The notes under the pieces: generated by a model
Told to the model about the DNA's origin: nothing
The model's input: the letters and a program-made list of their open reading frames with translations, nothing else
Database searches by the model: none
Made by a program: the position numbers and the translations under genes
Part shown: positions 16,922 through 26,144 of the stretch, one piece after another
How the letters are laid out: each line of letters starts with the position of its first letter
How positions within the stretch are numbered: the stretch's first letter is position 1
Source: Candidatus Izimoplasma sp. HR2
GTDB lineage: Bacteria > Bacillota_I > Bacilli_A > Izemoplasmatales > Izemoplasmataceae
Length of the DNA: 64,000 nucleotides
Direction of reading: 5' to 3'
NCBI GenBank assembly: GCA_000753575.1
Contig: JRFF01000009.1
Span: 1-64,000, forward strand

Positions 16922-19060
16922 TTAATAAAGAGGATATTCAATTACATATATTTTATTATATGTCTCTGACAGTATAACTAAATATTCTCCTTCAACTTTC
17001 ATAGTAAAATAATTAGATTCACTGTTCTTGAAAATAAATTTCTCATACAAAGGATCACTTATTTTATATTTGTATATTGCGTATTTAAACATATCATAAT
17101 CTTTTATTATGAATATGTAGTCTCCTTCAACAAAAACATCCGTTTCTGGAACCTCAAAATTCATACAATAAAGACCTATAGGATAACTAACAAGCTTTCT
17201 CTCATATGCAGAATCACTTAATTTATATATGAATATCGTTCCGCTATTATTATCATCAAATGCTGATATAAATATATAATCTCCTTCAACCTGCAAATAA
17301 ATACCAAATCTACTTATTTCCCATAATTCACTTGCTACAATTTTTCTTTCATAAGATGGATCAGTTGTTTTAAATACATAGACTGCCCCTCGTCCATCAT
17401 TAGAATAAAATGCTGATACAATTATATAATCTCCTTCAATCTTAATTTCATTGGCAAATGATTCAAAAGGTAATAAATCACTTGCTACAATTTTTCTTTC
17501 AAAAGATGGGTCACTTAATTTATATAGATGCACAGCACTTTCTACATCATCAGCATAAAATACAGATACAATTATATAATCTCCTTCAATTCCATAATTA
17601 TTACGAAAATAAATAACCTCGTCTTCAGCTCCTGTAATTATTCTCTCATATAGAGGATCACTTAATTTATATACAAATATTCCCCCTAATTCGTTATTAT
17701 AACGCCTTGTATATATAGTTAAATAATCTCCTTCAACCTGCATTTTTAATCCAAATCTACTTAATTCAACTATATCTTTTCCTATAATCTTTCTTTCATA
17801 AGATGGATCACTTATTTTATATACATATACTGCTCCACGTAATTCATTATGTCTATATGCTGATACAATTATATAATCTCCTTCAATTATAATTTCATAT
17901 CCAAAACTATCATTAGGCAATGAATCACTTCCTATAATTATTCTTTCATATAGAAGATCACTTATTTTATACACATATATTCCTTCTTCAAATAAAATAA
18001 ATATATAATCTCCTTTTATTTGTATACTTCTAGCATCTATGTCACCTATCAATCTCTCATATGAAGGATCACTTATTTTATATAAATATGTCTGCCATTG
18101 TAAATCGATGTTTTGTTTAGATACAACGATATAATCTCCTTCTACTTCAATTGTCTCTCCATATATTTCATTATCACCAGCTGAAAATTGTGCATGAATA
18201 GCTAAATATGTTGCAGTAACTATTATATTTTCAGGTGGCATTGTATTTGGTAAGTCATCCCATCCTACAAAAATGAATCCTGCTCTTTCATCAACAATTG
18301 GTATATCTATTTCACTGAAGTGAAATCCATAATAATGTGATTCACTTTGTATCATAGTTCCGTCATAATCTAAATATTGTATTGTGTAAGTATTAATTAT
18401 ATACCTCGCAGTAACTATAATATCTTGTGCTGGCATTGTACTTGGTAACTCTTCAGTCCATTCTATAAATTCATATCCTATCATACTAGGATCTTGAGGT
18501 ATTACAAAATCTTCTAATTCATCTTTATATGCAAATTGTTCAGAAGTAATCTCAGTACCATCAAAATCTAAATACCGTACCATATATTGTCTAGCAGTAT
18601 AAATAGCAATAACTGTAATGTCTTCTGCTGGCATTGTATTTGGTAATTCATCCCAATTTAAAAATACGTATCCTGTCCTAGAAGGATTAATTATATGTAA
18701 TAAATCTAAATCATATCCGTAATCTGTTTTAATGACATATAAAATGCTCCCATCTTTATCCAAAAAAGTAATGTCATATTGATTTGCTTCCCATTTAGCA
18801 AACAAAGTTAAATTATCAGTAATAGGATTAATAAAATCATAAATATGGTTTAAAGAAGAATCACTATACCACCCTAAGAATTCATATTCTTCTTTAATAG
18901 GTATATCTGGTTCTAATACACTTCCCCAACTATCAACACTAACACTTTCTATTACTGTTTCACTATTAGTTTCAAAGCTTACATTGTACTTTTGAGTTGT
19001 ATCTTCGCTACACCCAGTAAGAAAAAGTAATATTACAATACTTATCAATATTCTTTTCAT
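16922..19060 (-). CDS. Large surface lipoprotein with InlB-type repeats and nine propeller-like repeats
   Basis: About 712 aa from the ATG that leads into a lipoprotein signal: MKRILISIVILLFLTGC, lipobox LTGC with Cys at residue 17. The frame opens 33 bases earlier but without a ribosome site. Residues about 22-290 hold four Listeria-Bacteroides (InlB_B/Flg_new) repeats, each ending in phrases like FLGWYSD or TMPAEDITVIA. From about 295 to the end nine repeats follow the pattern EGDYIIVSA...VYKISDPSYERKI, reminiscent of FG-GAP/beta-propeller blades. Likely an adhesin or binding protein held on the outer face of the membrane. It stands alone, with a leader hairpin upstream. Confidence 0.78.
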   Translation of the reverse strand: MKRILISIVILLFLTGCSEDTTQKYNVSFETNSETVIESVSVDSWGSVLEPDIPIKEEYEFLGWYSDSSLNHIYDFINPITDNLTLFAKWEANQYDITFLDKDGSILYVIKTDYGYDLDLLHIINPSRTGYVFLNWDELPNTMPAEDITVIAIYTARQYMVRYLDFDGTEITSEQFAYKDELEDFVIPQDPSMIGYEFIEWTEELPSTMPAQDIIVTARYIINTYTIQYLDYDGTMIQSESHYYGFHFSEIDIPIVDERAGFIFVGWDDLPNTMPPENIIVTATYLAIHAQFSAGDNEIYGETIEVEGDYIVVSKQNIDLQWQTYLYKISDPSYERLIGDIDARSIQIKGDYIFILFEEGIYVYKISDLLYERIIIGSDSLPNDSFGYEIIIEGDYIIVSAYRHNELRGAVYVYKISDPSYERKIIGKDIVELSRFGLKMQVEGDYLTIYTRRYNNELGGIFVYKLSDPLYERIITGAEDEVIYFRNNYGIEGDYIIVSVFYADDVESAVHLYKLSDPSFERKIVASDLLPFESFANEIKIEGDYIIVSAFYSNDGRGAVYVFKTTDPSYERKIVASELWEISRFGIYLQVEGDYIFISAFDDNNSGTIFIYKLSDSAYERKLVSYPIGLYCMNFEVPETDVFVEGDYIFIIKDYDMFKYAIYKYKISDPLYEKFIFKNSESNYFTMKVEGEYLVILSETYNKIYVIEYPLY

Positions 19061-19102
19061 AATTCTAATCACTCTTCCTATCTTTTTTTTCATTTAAATC
19101 AA

Positions 19103-19131
19103 AACAAAAGACTAAAAAAAGATTTAGTCTT
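19103..19131 (-). promoter_or_regulatory. Hairpin with T run in the leader of the lipoprotein gene
   Basis: Reading leftward: AAGACTAAA, loop, TTTAGTCTT, then TTGTTTTGATTT, about 45 bases before the start codon. The terminator of the upstream gene already lies at 19.4 kb, so this may be a leader attenuator rather than an end-of-gene terminator. Confidence 0.4.
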
Positions 19132-19310
19132 TGTGTAATTCTAAGTATTAAAAATTCCTTAAATATCTCTCTCTTTAATATTGTTATCCTTCTAATTTCA
19201 GTATATATTAATATAAATTAAAAATCAATAAGTTTGAATATCGAACTAATATTTATAAAGTAATTATTTATATATTCATTGTTTTGATATAGTATTCGTA
19301 TCGTTAGTTG

Positions 19311-19359
19311 TAATTATTTATGATACGGTTCGTCGTAACACTTTTAATTGCAACTATAT
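19311..19359 (+). repeat. Dispersed intergenic repeat, partial copy
   Basis: TTAGTTGTAATTATTTATGA, then TACGGTTCGTCGTAACAC and TTTTAATTGCAACTATA: the inverted GTTGCAA-type ends with a diverged core. Confidence 0.7.
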
Positions 19360-19375
19360 CTAGTTTACATATCAT

Positions 19376-19412
19376 AAAAAGCAACAGTAATATATCTGCT
19401 ACTGCTTTTTAT
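19376..19412 (-). terminator. Intrinsic terminator of the RecQ operon
   Basis: Arms AAAAAGCA/TGCTTTTT with inner CAGTA/TACTG complementarity, located about 25 bases past the stop of the coiled-coil gene. Confidence 0.65.
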
Positions 19413-19438
19413 AAAATCCTTAATGAATATGATTAAAA

Positions 19439-19855
19439 TTAGAGCAATACATTTAATACAATTGAAGTAATGAATAAAATAATTGTAATTGCACTAAATA
19501 TAGTGAAATTCCTATTGAATGTTTTCTTCAAATCAGCTATTACAGAATTTGTAACTTCAACAACTTTTGAGTTAGATTCTCCCAATGAAATCACTTTGTT
19601 TTCAATTTTTGATACATTTTCATCAAATCTTTTTAATGTATCCTCTACAGTAACTGATGAAACCCTTGCAACTAATTCACTAATCTCTTTAGTAAGGACA
19701 TCTATATCTTTCAATAAATTTCTTAATTCCTCTGATGTTTTCACTAATTCGACCTTACCAGCTGCAAAAGAGATAGCCTCTTGATCTAATTTCTCAATAT
19801 TTTCTAGTGCACTTGCGATTCTATTCTTTACTTCATCCACTTTTGTTTGTTCCAT
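19439..19855 (-). CDS. Coiled-coil protein with C-terminal membrane anchor
   Basis: 138 aa. Residues 1-112 are a long predicted coiled coil with heptad-like leucines (IASALENIEKLDQEAISF, LRNLLKDIDVLTKEISELV), then one C-terminal membrane segment (FTIFSAITIILFITSIVLNVLL). It is tail-anchored with the helix facing the cytoplasm. The start is 2 bases after the stop of the RecQ-like gene and has its own GGGGAG ribosome site, so it is certainly in the same operon. It may tether or sense for the helicase; the role is inference. No family recognised. Confidence 0.7.
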   Translation of the reverse strand: MEQTKVDEVKNRIASALENIEKLDQEAISFAAGKVELVKTSEELRNLLKDIDVLTKEISELVARVSSVTVEDTLKRFDENVSKIENKVISLGESNSKVVEVTNSVIADLKKTFNRNFTIFSAITIILFITSIVLNVLL

Positions 19856-19857
19856 CT

Positions 19858-22800
19858 TTATTTCTCCCCTTTTATAAAATAGTTCAGCTTGGCTGATTGA
19901 TTGTCAACATGTAATAATAATGGAAAATCCCTCATATCATCTTCAATTACATCAGATATTGAAAGCTTGTAATATAGGTCTTCAATTTCAAACATTTCTT
20001 CAATTTGAAGAACTAGATCGTAATAGAGTTTATCATTTCTTTGAAATATTTTTTTCATTACATACATTGTAAATTCAAGTAAAGTATCTTCACCGATTGA
20101 ATAGTTTTCTTTTGAAAACTTAATTCCTGCTATAAAATCATCCATTACTGCTTTTTCATCATACTCCTTAGAATATAATTCAGACATAGATCTTAAGAAT
20201 AGTAGTCCCGGATGATCTGGTGTAGATTCTAACTCTCTTGATACTTGCCCTCTTAATTCAGCTGCATCATTATGAGATTTTATCCCACCTATTCTTTCTC
20301 CAACTTCATTAACATCTCCTTCGAAAAGTTCAATAACCTTTGGAAATCCTGCATCTTTAGTATTTAATATCTCAGTAATCAACTCAGAGAAAGTTGATTC
20401 AAAATACCTAACTACTCTCTCTCTAATGACTTTATCCTTGTCTTCTGTTTTTAGTGCTGCTTGAGATAGTTGAACCATCTCTCTTATACCACGTCTTCTA
20501 CCTCTTTCAATAGTATCATAAATAAATTCCAATAGTACTCGAGACATATGCATAATGAAGTTCTTGTCATTTCCGTCTAAAAGTTTTTCTGCCTTTAATT
20601 TTTCAGATTTAACACGTCCTTCATTATATCCTCTAACATAAGCACAAAACTTTTCTATTACTATCTTTCTATCAGAATGGGCAAATGCCATGATATATTC
20701 ATTTGATGAATAGTCTACAGTATAATCATTTATGATTCCTAAAACTACTAACCTTTGAATTGCTTTTTCAAGATCATTTCTAGCTTCGCCTCTTTTTGTA
20801 GTAATAGTAAAAAACGTTTGATTATTATCTTGGCTACTAAATAAGACTTCAACAACTTTCTCTATTTCATTAAGTTCTTCATCAATTCCTCTAAATGATC
20901 CTACATGAAAGAATAACATTCTTGATATATCATCTGCATTATCACGTTTGAGATCCTTGATGTAATCTTTTATTTCATCTAGTGAAGTATTAACATCCAA
21001 TAAATGATTATTTCTTCTTTCATTATCATTCGAAAAAACTATGACACAATGTGCATCGCTTCTATCTCTTCCAGCTCTTCCTGCTTCTTGATAAAATGAC
21101 TCGATTGAACCAGGAATACCATAATGTATAGTATATCTTATATTGGGTTTATCAATTCCCATCCCAAATGCTTTTGTAGCAACAAGCAATTTTAGATGGT
21201 CTCTCTTAAATTTTATTGCTGTATTTTTTTTAACACTATTCCATTTGTGTTTATCAAAATTCTTTGGTGCAGATCCTGCGTAGAACCCAACAGTAGTTCT
21301 AAGTGTTTTTGATAAATCTTGACTAACAGGAAACACTCCATAGTCCCCGTTGACATGTGGGCAAAATACAATTCCACAGTATGGATTTCTCATTTCTGAG
21401 TTGAGAAATTTATTTGTTGAAACCCCAAAATTTTGCGGTAGAGTTGTTTTTATTACTTGAGATACCAAAATTGATTTACTATCACTTGAGGTACTAAGAA
21501 TAGAAAAAATCAGTTCTTTTCTATCAAATGTTTGAGGAGTGATTATTGCATCAAAATCAGTTATAGAGATTTCTCTTTGAACATCTTTCAATACTGCGGT
21601 CGATGCTGTCCCTGTAAGTGCAAGTATTAATGGTACTTCATTGTTTTTCATAAACACTGTTCTTGCATTCTTTCCTATGTTTAGATATGCTGTTCTAAAA
21701 TCATGGCCCCATTCTGAAACACAATGGGCTTCATCAATAGCAACTGTAAAAACACTATTATTAACAAGTTGAGCTTTTACTTCGTCTCTAAAACTTTTCA
21801 TTTGCAGTCTTTCTGGTGATAGGTATACAAGCGATACGTTATTACTTTTCATCCAATTTAGTTTTGCATCTCTGGTAGCCTTATCAAAAACTGAATATAT
21901 TGCTACTGTATTATCAATCCCCTTAATAAGTAAATTATCTAGTTGATCATCCATTAATGAAGTAATTGGAGATACTACAATTGTTTGTCCAGGAATAATT
22001 AATGAAGTTAACTGATAAATCAAAGATTTCCCGCTGCCAGTAGGTAAGAGAACAATGGAATCTTTCTTATCAATTACTCTTTGAATAGTTTCAAATTGTC
22101 CTTCTTGAAAGATTGTAAATCTGTATATATAATTCATTATCAGTTTCAACGACTCTTCATCCGATCTTTTTGGAGAAAAAGCATCAAAACTATTAATGTC
22201 ACAGAAGTAATTATCTCTAAACGCTATGTCACTGATAATTATTTGTTTTGTAGTTGATACGCTATTCCCGAATGAGATTTCCACACTATCCTCATTAGAA
22301 TTTGAAATTATATTCAAGCACAATTCAAATTTGAAATCATAGATTTCTGAATAGGCACCGAAAAGCTCCTTTAATTTTCCTATTGCAATCCTTGAGATGT
22401 AATTAATCTCTTCTTTTGAGAATGCATCTGTTTGAAGGTTTATATTAATTGCATCTGTTTCAACTATAGATCCTTGTTCAAGTGCTTTTAGAAGTGTAAT
22501 CTGCAACTGATGCACAACTTTCATAGCAATATGATATTTCTGTAACTTAGTAAAAACTGATACTTTACTAGTAACTTTCAGTTCATTTTTAAGTTTTGTC
22601 AATATTTCAGAATCAGCTTTGTTTAATTCCTCATTCTTAATACGGAATACTTGATATCCAGCGTTTTTCAAAGCTTGATCTCTTTTTCTATCTTTATCTA
22701 GATGAAGCAAATGTTCCTCTCCATCTAATTCAATAACAATATTTTTATTATTAACATTAACAAGAAAATCAACTCTTTGAGATGTTAAATCAAAGTCATT

Positions 22801-23451
22801 TGATTCAATTAGCGAACTTATCTCAACTTGGGTTAATACATGAGATGCCCAGTTACTTCCAATCATTTCCTTTAAAAACAAATCTATAAAGTTTTTCTCT
22901 AGTTCACTATCAACAGATTTTTCTACATTAGAAAAATCAATAAAATTATCTAAAATCTCTATTGTGTTAGAATTGCATTTGTTTATTTCCCATTTACGTT
23001 GAAGTCTTTTCTCTAGTTCAAGAGAATTGATTGTAACCCTACCCCTATTTAATAATCTAAGTAATAGTGAGTAAATTTGCCTTCTTTTTGGATCAACTTT
23101 ACTTTGGGTTGACTTTATATCAATTCTAAATTTTGAATACGGGTAAATCATTTCAAGCGACTCATTGAACGCTAGCTCTCTTAGGACACTTTCTGAAACC
23201 CCAAGAGAATTAAAGAAATAGACCTCGTGATTTAGAGTTTTGGGTCTAACAAATAATGGTTTGATTTGATATATATTTTTGCTAATAATTGTATTATCCT
23301 TGTTCGTTTTTTTACTTTCTTTGCCATTTCTAATATCTATTGCATGTTTGCATTTCGGATAGTTTGAACATCCCCAAAATTCATTCCCTATGTTTTTACC
23401 TCTTCTTGCAATTCTTTCTACCATTGGGTTACCACATTTTGGACAAACCAT
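19858..23451 (-). CDS. Zinc-ribbon / DUF559-like nuclease / RecQ-family DNA helicase fusion
   Basis: 1197 aa, about twice the size of normal RecQ. Residues 2-36 form a topoisomerase-type C4 zinc ribbon (CPKC...WGCSNYPKC). Residues about 222-275 carry a DUF559/Vsr-like nuclease signature: QRVDFLVNVNNKNIVIELDG, then KDRKRDQALKNAGYQVFRI. The helicase core follows: Walker A LPTGSGKS near 469, DEAH box AIDEAHCVSEWGHDFR near 570, and motif VI QEAGRAGRDR near 788. The C-terminal 350 residues are not a normal RQC/HRDC region. Predicted to unwind and cut DNA. It heads an operon with a membrane coiled-coil gene and follows an Mrr nuclease carrying two HRDC domains. Probably defence rather than housekeeping repair. 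Confidence 0.82.
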   Translation of the reverse strand: MVCPKCGNPMVERIARRGKNIGNEFWGCSNYPKCKHAIDIRNGKESKKTNKDNTIISKNIYQIKPLFVRPKTLNHEVYFFNSLGVSESVLRELAFNESLEMIYPYSKFRIDIKSTQSKVDPKRRQIYSLLLRLLNRGRVTINSLELEKRLQRKWEINKCNSNTIEILDNFIDFSNVEKSVDSELEKNFIDLFLKEMIGSNWASHVLTQVEISSLIESNDFDLTSQRVDFLVNVNNKNIVIELDGEEHLLHLDKDRKRDQALKNAGYQVFRIKNEELNKADSEILTKLKNELKVTSKVSVFTKLQKYHIAMKVVHQLQITLLKALEQGSIVETDAININLQTDAFSKEEINYISRIAIGKLKELFGAYSEIYDFKFELCLNIISNSNEDSVEISFGNSVSTTKQIIISDIAFRDNYFCDINSFDAFSPKRSDEESLKLIMNYIYRFTIFQEGQFETIQRVIDKKDSIVLLPTGSGKSLIYQLTSLIIPGQTIVVSPITSLMDDQLDNLLIKGIDNTVAIYSVFDKATRDAKLNWMKSNNVSLVYLSPERLQMKSFRDEVKAQLVNNSVFTVAIDEAHCVSEWGHDFRTAYLNIGKNARTVFMKNNEVPLILALTGTASTAVLKDVQREISITDFDAIITPQTFDRKELIFSILSTSSDSKSILVSQVIKTTLPQNFGVSTNKFLNSEMRNPYCGIVFCPHVNGDYGVFPVSQDLSKTLRTTVGFYAGSAPKNFDKHKWNSVKKNTAIKFKRDHLKLLVATKAFGMGIDKPNIRYTIHYGIPGSIESFYQEAGRAGRDRSDAHCVIVFSNDNERRNNHLLDVNTSLDEIKDYIKDLKRDNADDISRMLFFHVGSFRGIDEELNEIEKVVEVLFSSQDNNQTFFTITTKRGEARNDLEKAIQRLVVLGIINDYTVDYSSNEYIMAFAHSDRKIVIEKFCAYVRGYNEGRVKSEKLKAEKLLDGNDKNFIMHMSRVLLEFIYDTIERGRRRGIREMVQLSQAALKTEDKDKVIRERVVRYFESTFSELITEILNTKDAGFPKVIELFEGDVNEVGERIGGIKSHNDAAELRGQVSRELESTPDHPGLLFLRSMSELYSKEYDEKAVMDDFIAGIKFSKENYSIGEDTLLEFTMYVMKKIFQRNDKLYYDLVLQIEEMFEIEDLYYKLSISDVIEDDMRDFPLLLHVDNQSAKLNYFIKGEK

Positions 23452-23519
23452 AATTATTCCCCCTCTGTTAATTTATCTCGTTAACTTCAAATACTTTATT
23501 TTAGAATTTGTATAATAAA

Positions 23520-23542
23520 AAGCAATCCATTGTGAACTGCTT
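23520..23542 (-). promoter_or_regulatory. Leader terminator hairpin in front of the RecQ-like gene
   Basis: Reading leftward: AAGCAGTTC, loop ACAAT, GGATTGCTT (9 bp with G-T pairs), then TTTTTATTATA. It lies between the predicted promoter and the gene, about 70 bases before the start codon. Confidence 0.5.
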
Positions 23543-23567
23543 CATTGCCCTCACAACATAAATAGTA

Positions 23568-23600
23568 TACTGCAGCATACTATTAAAGTAAAGTTTGTGT
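23568..23600 (-). promoter_or_regulatory. Predicted promoter of the RecQ operon within a palindrome
   Basis: Reading leftward: TTTACT, a 17-bp spacer, TATACT. The near-palindrome AGTATGCTGCAGTATACT covers the -10 region and could be an operator. Another hairpin (GTGTGT/ACACAC) lies just upstream. Confidence 0.45.
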
Positions 23601-23670
23601 GTTTTTAACACACTTATAGAAACTTCGTTTTTTTATCAAACACAATATTTAGTTAGCAAAAAAGATAAAA

Positions 23671-23692
23671 AAAGATCGATAATCCGATCTTT
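23671..23692 (-). terminator. Intrinsic terminator of the Mrr-HRDC gene
   Basis: Arms AAAGATCG/CGATCTTT followed on the - strand by a long T run. It means the Mrr-HRDC gene and the RecQ gene are neighbours but have separate transcripts. Confidence 0.8.
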
Positions 23693-23712
23693 CCATTTGT
23701 TTTCATTTTGAC

Positions 23713-24747
23713 TCAACATTTTTCTAAGAATTTTTTTATTTCTCCTACAAGATATTTACCCCATAACTCTGTTTTAGCTGGACCAATTCCTGTTATCGTT
23801 AACAGTTCACTTTCCGTCTTTGGTACCTTTTCCACTATTTGCTCCAAAGTTTTATTATTAAAAACATTATATAATTTATCAATTTTGTTATATGATGCAA
23901 TCTTTTTTCTTGTTTCTTTAAGGAATAGTGTAAATTCTTCTTGTTTAACTTTGGCAACTTCTGTTTCTTGTGGTTTAATTGGATCCAACTTCATAAATAC
24001 TCTTACCCTATTCACCAAGTATTCACCAAACAAATCTACTTTCTTTTGGTCAAAACCTCTTACTTCAAGTAACTTCTCTAAGGTAGTAGGTTTCTTGTTT
24101 ATGATATCCTCTATTGTTTTATCATTGTATACGAGATAAACAGGTGATATCTTGTTATATTTTGAAATATTCATTCTCTCTTTTTTCAGCATACTAACAA
24201 ACTTCGTATTTTCTTTGAATGATCCTTTTTTCTTTTTACTAGTTTCAAATGCAATGTTGCTATAATTTGATTGCATAACATCTCTATTAAGCTTTTCATC
24301 CAAATCCTTAATAAACTCAATAATATCTTCTCTATAATATGTTTGTATATCTTCATTAACAATATAAGCTAACCCTCTACCAGTTAATTGATGTTGCTCA
24401 GCTGAGGTAAATAGATATAAATTTGGTTTTTTAGTATCAAAATCAAATAAGCCATAATGCTTAACACCCTTTTGCATTTTCATTAATTCATTCTCACCTA
24501 ATACAGTTTTTGGACCATATCTTTTACACTGGACTCCAAATCTGTTAGTTGGATTATCCTTATCCCAAAGTATTATGTCAACTCCGTAGTCGTTCTTCTC
24601 TGTTAACTCACCCTCATAACCCTGATACTCTTTCATATACTTGAAAATGAATAATTCAAATTGCTCTCCGGTCATCTCATCTACTTCTTTAATTGATTTT
24701 GGATAATCAAAATCTCTTTTTTTACCTAGTTTAATTTTTATTGCCAT
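23713..24747 (-). CDS. Mrr-type nuclease with two C-terminal HRDC domains
   Basis: 344 aa. The N-terminal restriction-endonuclease fold (Mrr_cat-like) runs from about residue 25 to 150: GEQFELFIFKYMKE, then the metal-binding core YGVDIILWD (Asp57) and FGVQCKRYG (Gln73-x-Lys75). Two HRDC-like domains follow: about 185-255 (KERMNISKYNKISPVYLVYNDKTIEDI...LLEVRGFDQKKVDLFGEYLV) and 268-342 (TRKKIASYNKIDKLYNVFNNKTLEQI...LLTITGIGPAKTELWGKYL). HRDC domains normally sit at the end of RecQ; here the neighbouring RecQ-like helicase lacks them. Likely a DNA-cutting partner of that helicase. Ribosome site GGGGAG. Confidence 0.82.
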   Translation of the reverse strand: MAIKIKLGKKRDFDYPKSIKEVDEMTGEQFELFIFKYMKEYQGYEGELTEKNDYGVDIILWDKDNPTNRFGVQCKRYGPKTVLGENELMKMQKGVKHYGLFDFDTKKPNLYLFTSAEQHQLTGRGLAYIVNEDIQTYYREDIIEFIKDLDEKLNRDVMQSNYSNIAFETSKKKKGSFKENTKFVSMLKKERMNISKYNKISPVYLVYNDKTIEDIINKKPTTLEKLLEVRGFDQKKVDLFGEYLVNRVRVFMKLDPIKPQETEVAKVKQEEFTLFLKETRKKIASYNKIDKLYNVFNNKTLEQIVEKVPKTESELLTITGIGPAKTELWGKYLVGEIKKFLEKC

Positions 24748-24868
24748 AGTAACTCCCCTTTTCGTATATAAAGTCTTTCCAATTATATCATATTATACTA
24801 TATATTATAAAGACACAATGACTCGGTCTCTACACTTTTATCAAGTAAACTCACAAAACTTAAAGATG

Positions 24869-25480
24869 TTAAATTCTTTTTGCATTATTCCTTCTCATTG
24901 GTGATGATAAATCGTAATTGCAAGATTTTCTTCTAACATGAGATTTATTTATTAGAGCTTTCAAAATACCTATATCTGATGAAATTCTATTCCAGTTAAC
25001 AACTGCCATTGGTATATTTGCAACCATATTATCTATTATTCTTGATGGCATAAATGGAAAAACTTTCTCATATTCACTTCGATAAGTGTAGTCAATCCAA
25101 TTAGAATTAGGTGAAACTAACTGTTTTTCTTCATTATCAAATGCACACATACTTTGGTTTGCATTAGGTAGATTGACAATGATGATACCAGATTTTTTAT
25201 TTATTTTACCGTCATACATACTAGAGTATAATTCCCAATCAACATGCTTTCTACCTTTTGTTTCTGAACCTAATAGTAAAATAGTAACAGTAGAATCCTG
25301 CAAATATAAATCTCTAATCTTATTACGGATAACTTCTGAAGGTAAGTTATCATCAATATCTCCAGTATCAACAGAGTAATCTTCAAAGATATCATAAATA
25401 TCGTTCAATCTTAGCAACTCATTCTTATAATTCTGATCATTCCCGTGATGATAACTAATAAATACTTTTCTCTTAATCAT
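24869..25480 (-). CDS. ThsB-like TIR-fold protein (DUF1863 type)
   Basis: 203 aa from the ATG at 25480, which lies 1 base after the stop of the membrane-protein gene; the frame opens further upstream inside that gene. The N-terminus KVFISYHHGNDQNYKNELLRL and STVTILLLGSETKGRKHVDWEL match the TIR-like MTH538/DUF1863 fold of ThsB. The glutamate in DWE (residue 83) occupies the place of the TIR catalytic Glu. ThsB enzymes make an NAD-derived signal on phage infection in Thoeris. No ThsA (SIR2-SLOG) gene is nearby, so the effector must be another protein, perhaps the adjacent membrane protein. Confidence 0.78.
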   Translation of the reverse strand: MIKRKVFISYHHGNDQNYKNELLRLNDIYDIFEDYSVDTGDIDDNLPSEVIRNKIRDLYLQDSTVTILLLGSETKGRKHVDWELYSSMYDGKINKKSGIIIVNLPNANQSMCAFDNEEKQLVSPNSNWIDYTYRSEYEKVFPFMPSRIIDNMVANIPMAVVNWNRISSDIGILKALINKSHVRRKSCNYDLSSPMRRNNAKRI

Positions 25481-25481
25481 T

Positions 25482-26093
25482 TTACACTTCTCCCTTAAAT
25501 ATTTTTTCAAGTACCAAAATGTATATATTGATATTTTTAGATACATTCAACATATCGCAAACTAGTTCATCATATTTGTGAAATCTTTTTTGAATATCTT
25601 GAGGTTTCTCATCGGGATATTTAACAATTTCACTTTTATACCATTTTCTAAATTCACCTTGATATTTAGTAAGATGTGGTCTTAGCCCTTCGTTTAATAC
25701 TTTTGCAGATATATCTATTAACTCTAGGTTGCATTTATATGGTTCGATTTCTTTCATAGATTCTCTAATTTTTAAAAAAGCATCATACCATGAATTGTAT
25801 ATTTCCACAATTATATCATCATTTTCGAACTCTAAAACAATTTTTCTAGTTACAAGTTCAATCCATATTTTATATGCAGCTTGCCTATTAGTTTTATTCA
25901 GTCTAATTTTTACTCCCTTAATGTCAAAATCAATGATATTAATATCTATTTGCTTTTTCAGCTTTTTAAAAATACCAAGTTTTTTTAATAAAAATAATAA
26001 TATACAGGCACATAGTAAAAATATCCAGTTTAATACAACGAAATCTAATAGCAGATTAATTAGTCCCCATGATATTTCCCATAAATTTATCAT
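25482..26093 (-). CDS. Single-pass membrane protein between two TIR genes
   Basis: 203 aa. A hydrophobic N-terminus (residues 8-36, LLLDFVVLNWIFLLCACILLFLL in part) is followed by a basic stretch (KKLGIFKKLKK) and a largely helical cytosolic domain (NRQAAYKIWIELVTRKIVLEFE, RPHLTKYQGEFRKWYKSEI, IQKRFHKYDELVCDMLNVSK). I do not recognise the family. It sits 51 bases after the TIR gene and 1 base before the ThsB-like gene, all in one direction. A membrane effector or scaffold answering a TIR-made signal is a reasonable guess, not a demonstrated role. Confidence 0.65.
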   Translation of the reverse strand: MINLWEISWGLINLLLDFVVLNWIFLLCACILLFLLKKLGIFKKLKKQIDINIIDFDIKGVKIRLNKTNRQAAYKIWIELVTRKIVLEFENDDIIVEIYNSWYDAFLKIRESMKEIEPYKCNLELIDISAKVLNEGLRPHLTKYQGEFRKWYKSEIVKYPDEKPQDIQKRFHKYDELVCDMLNVSKNINIYILVLEKIFKGEV

Positions 26094-26144
26094 TCATCTC
26101 ACCTCTCTCTTTTTTTTGCAAGTCTAGTTTATCGCCTTGTTTCC

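Noticed and set aside
19858-23451. Housekeeping RecQ
   Set aside because: Length, zinc ribbon, DUF559-like insert, missing RQC/HRDC and defence-like neighbours all differ from repair RecQ.
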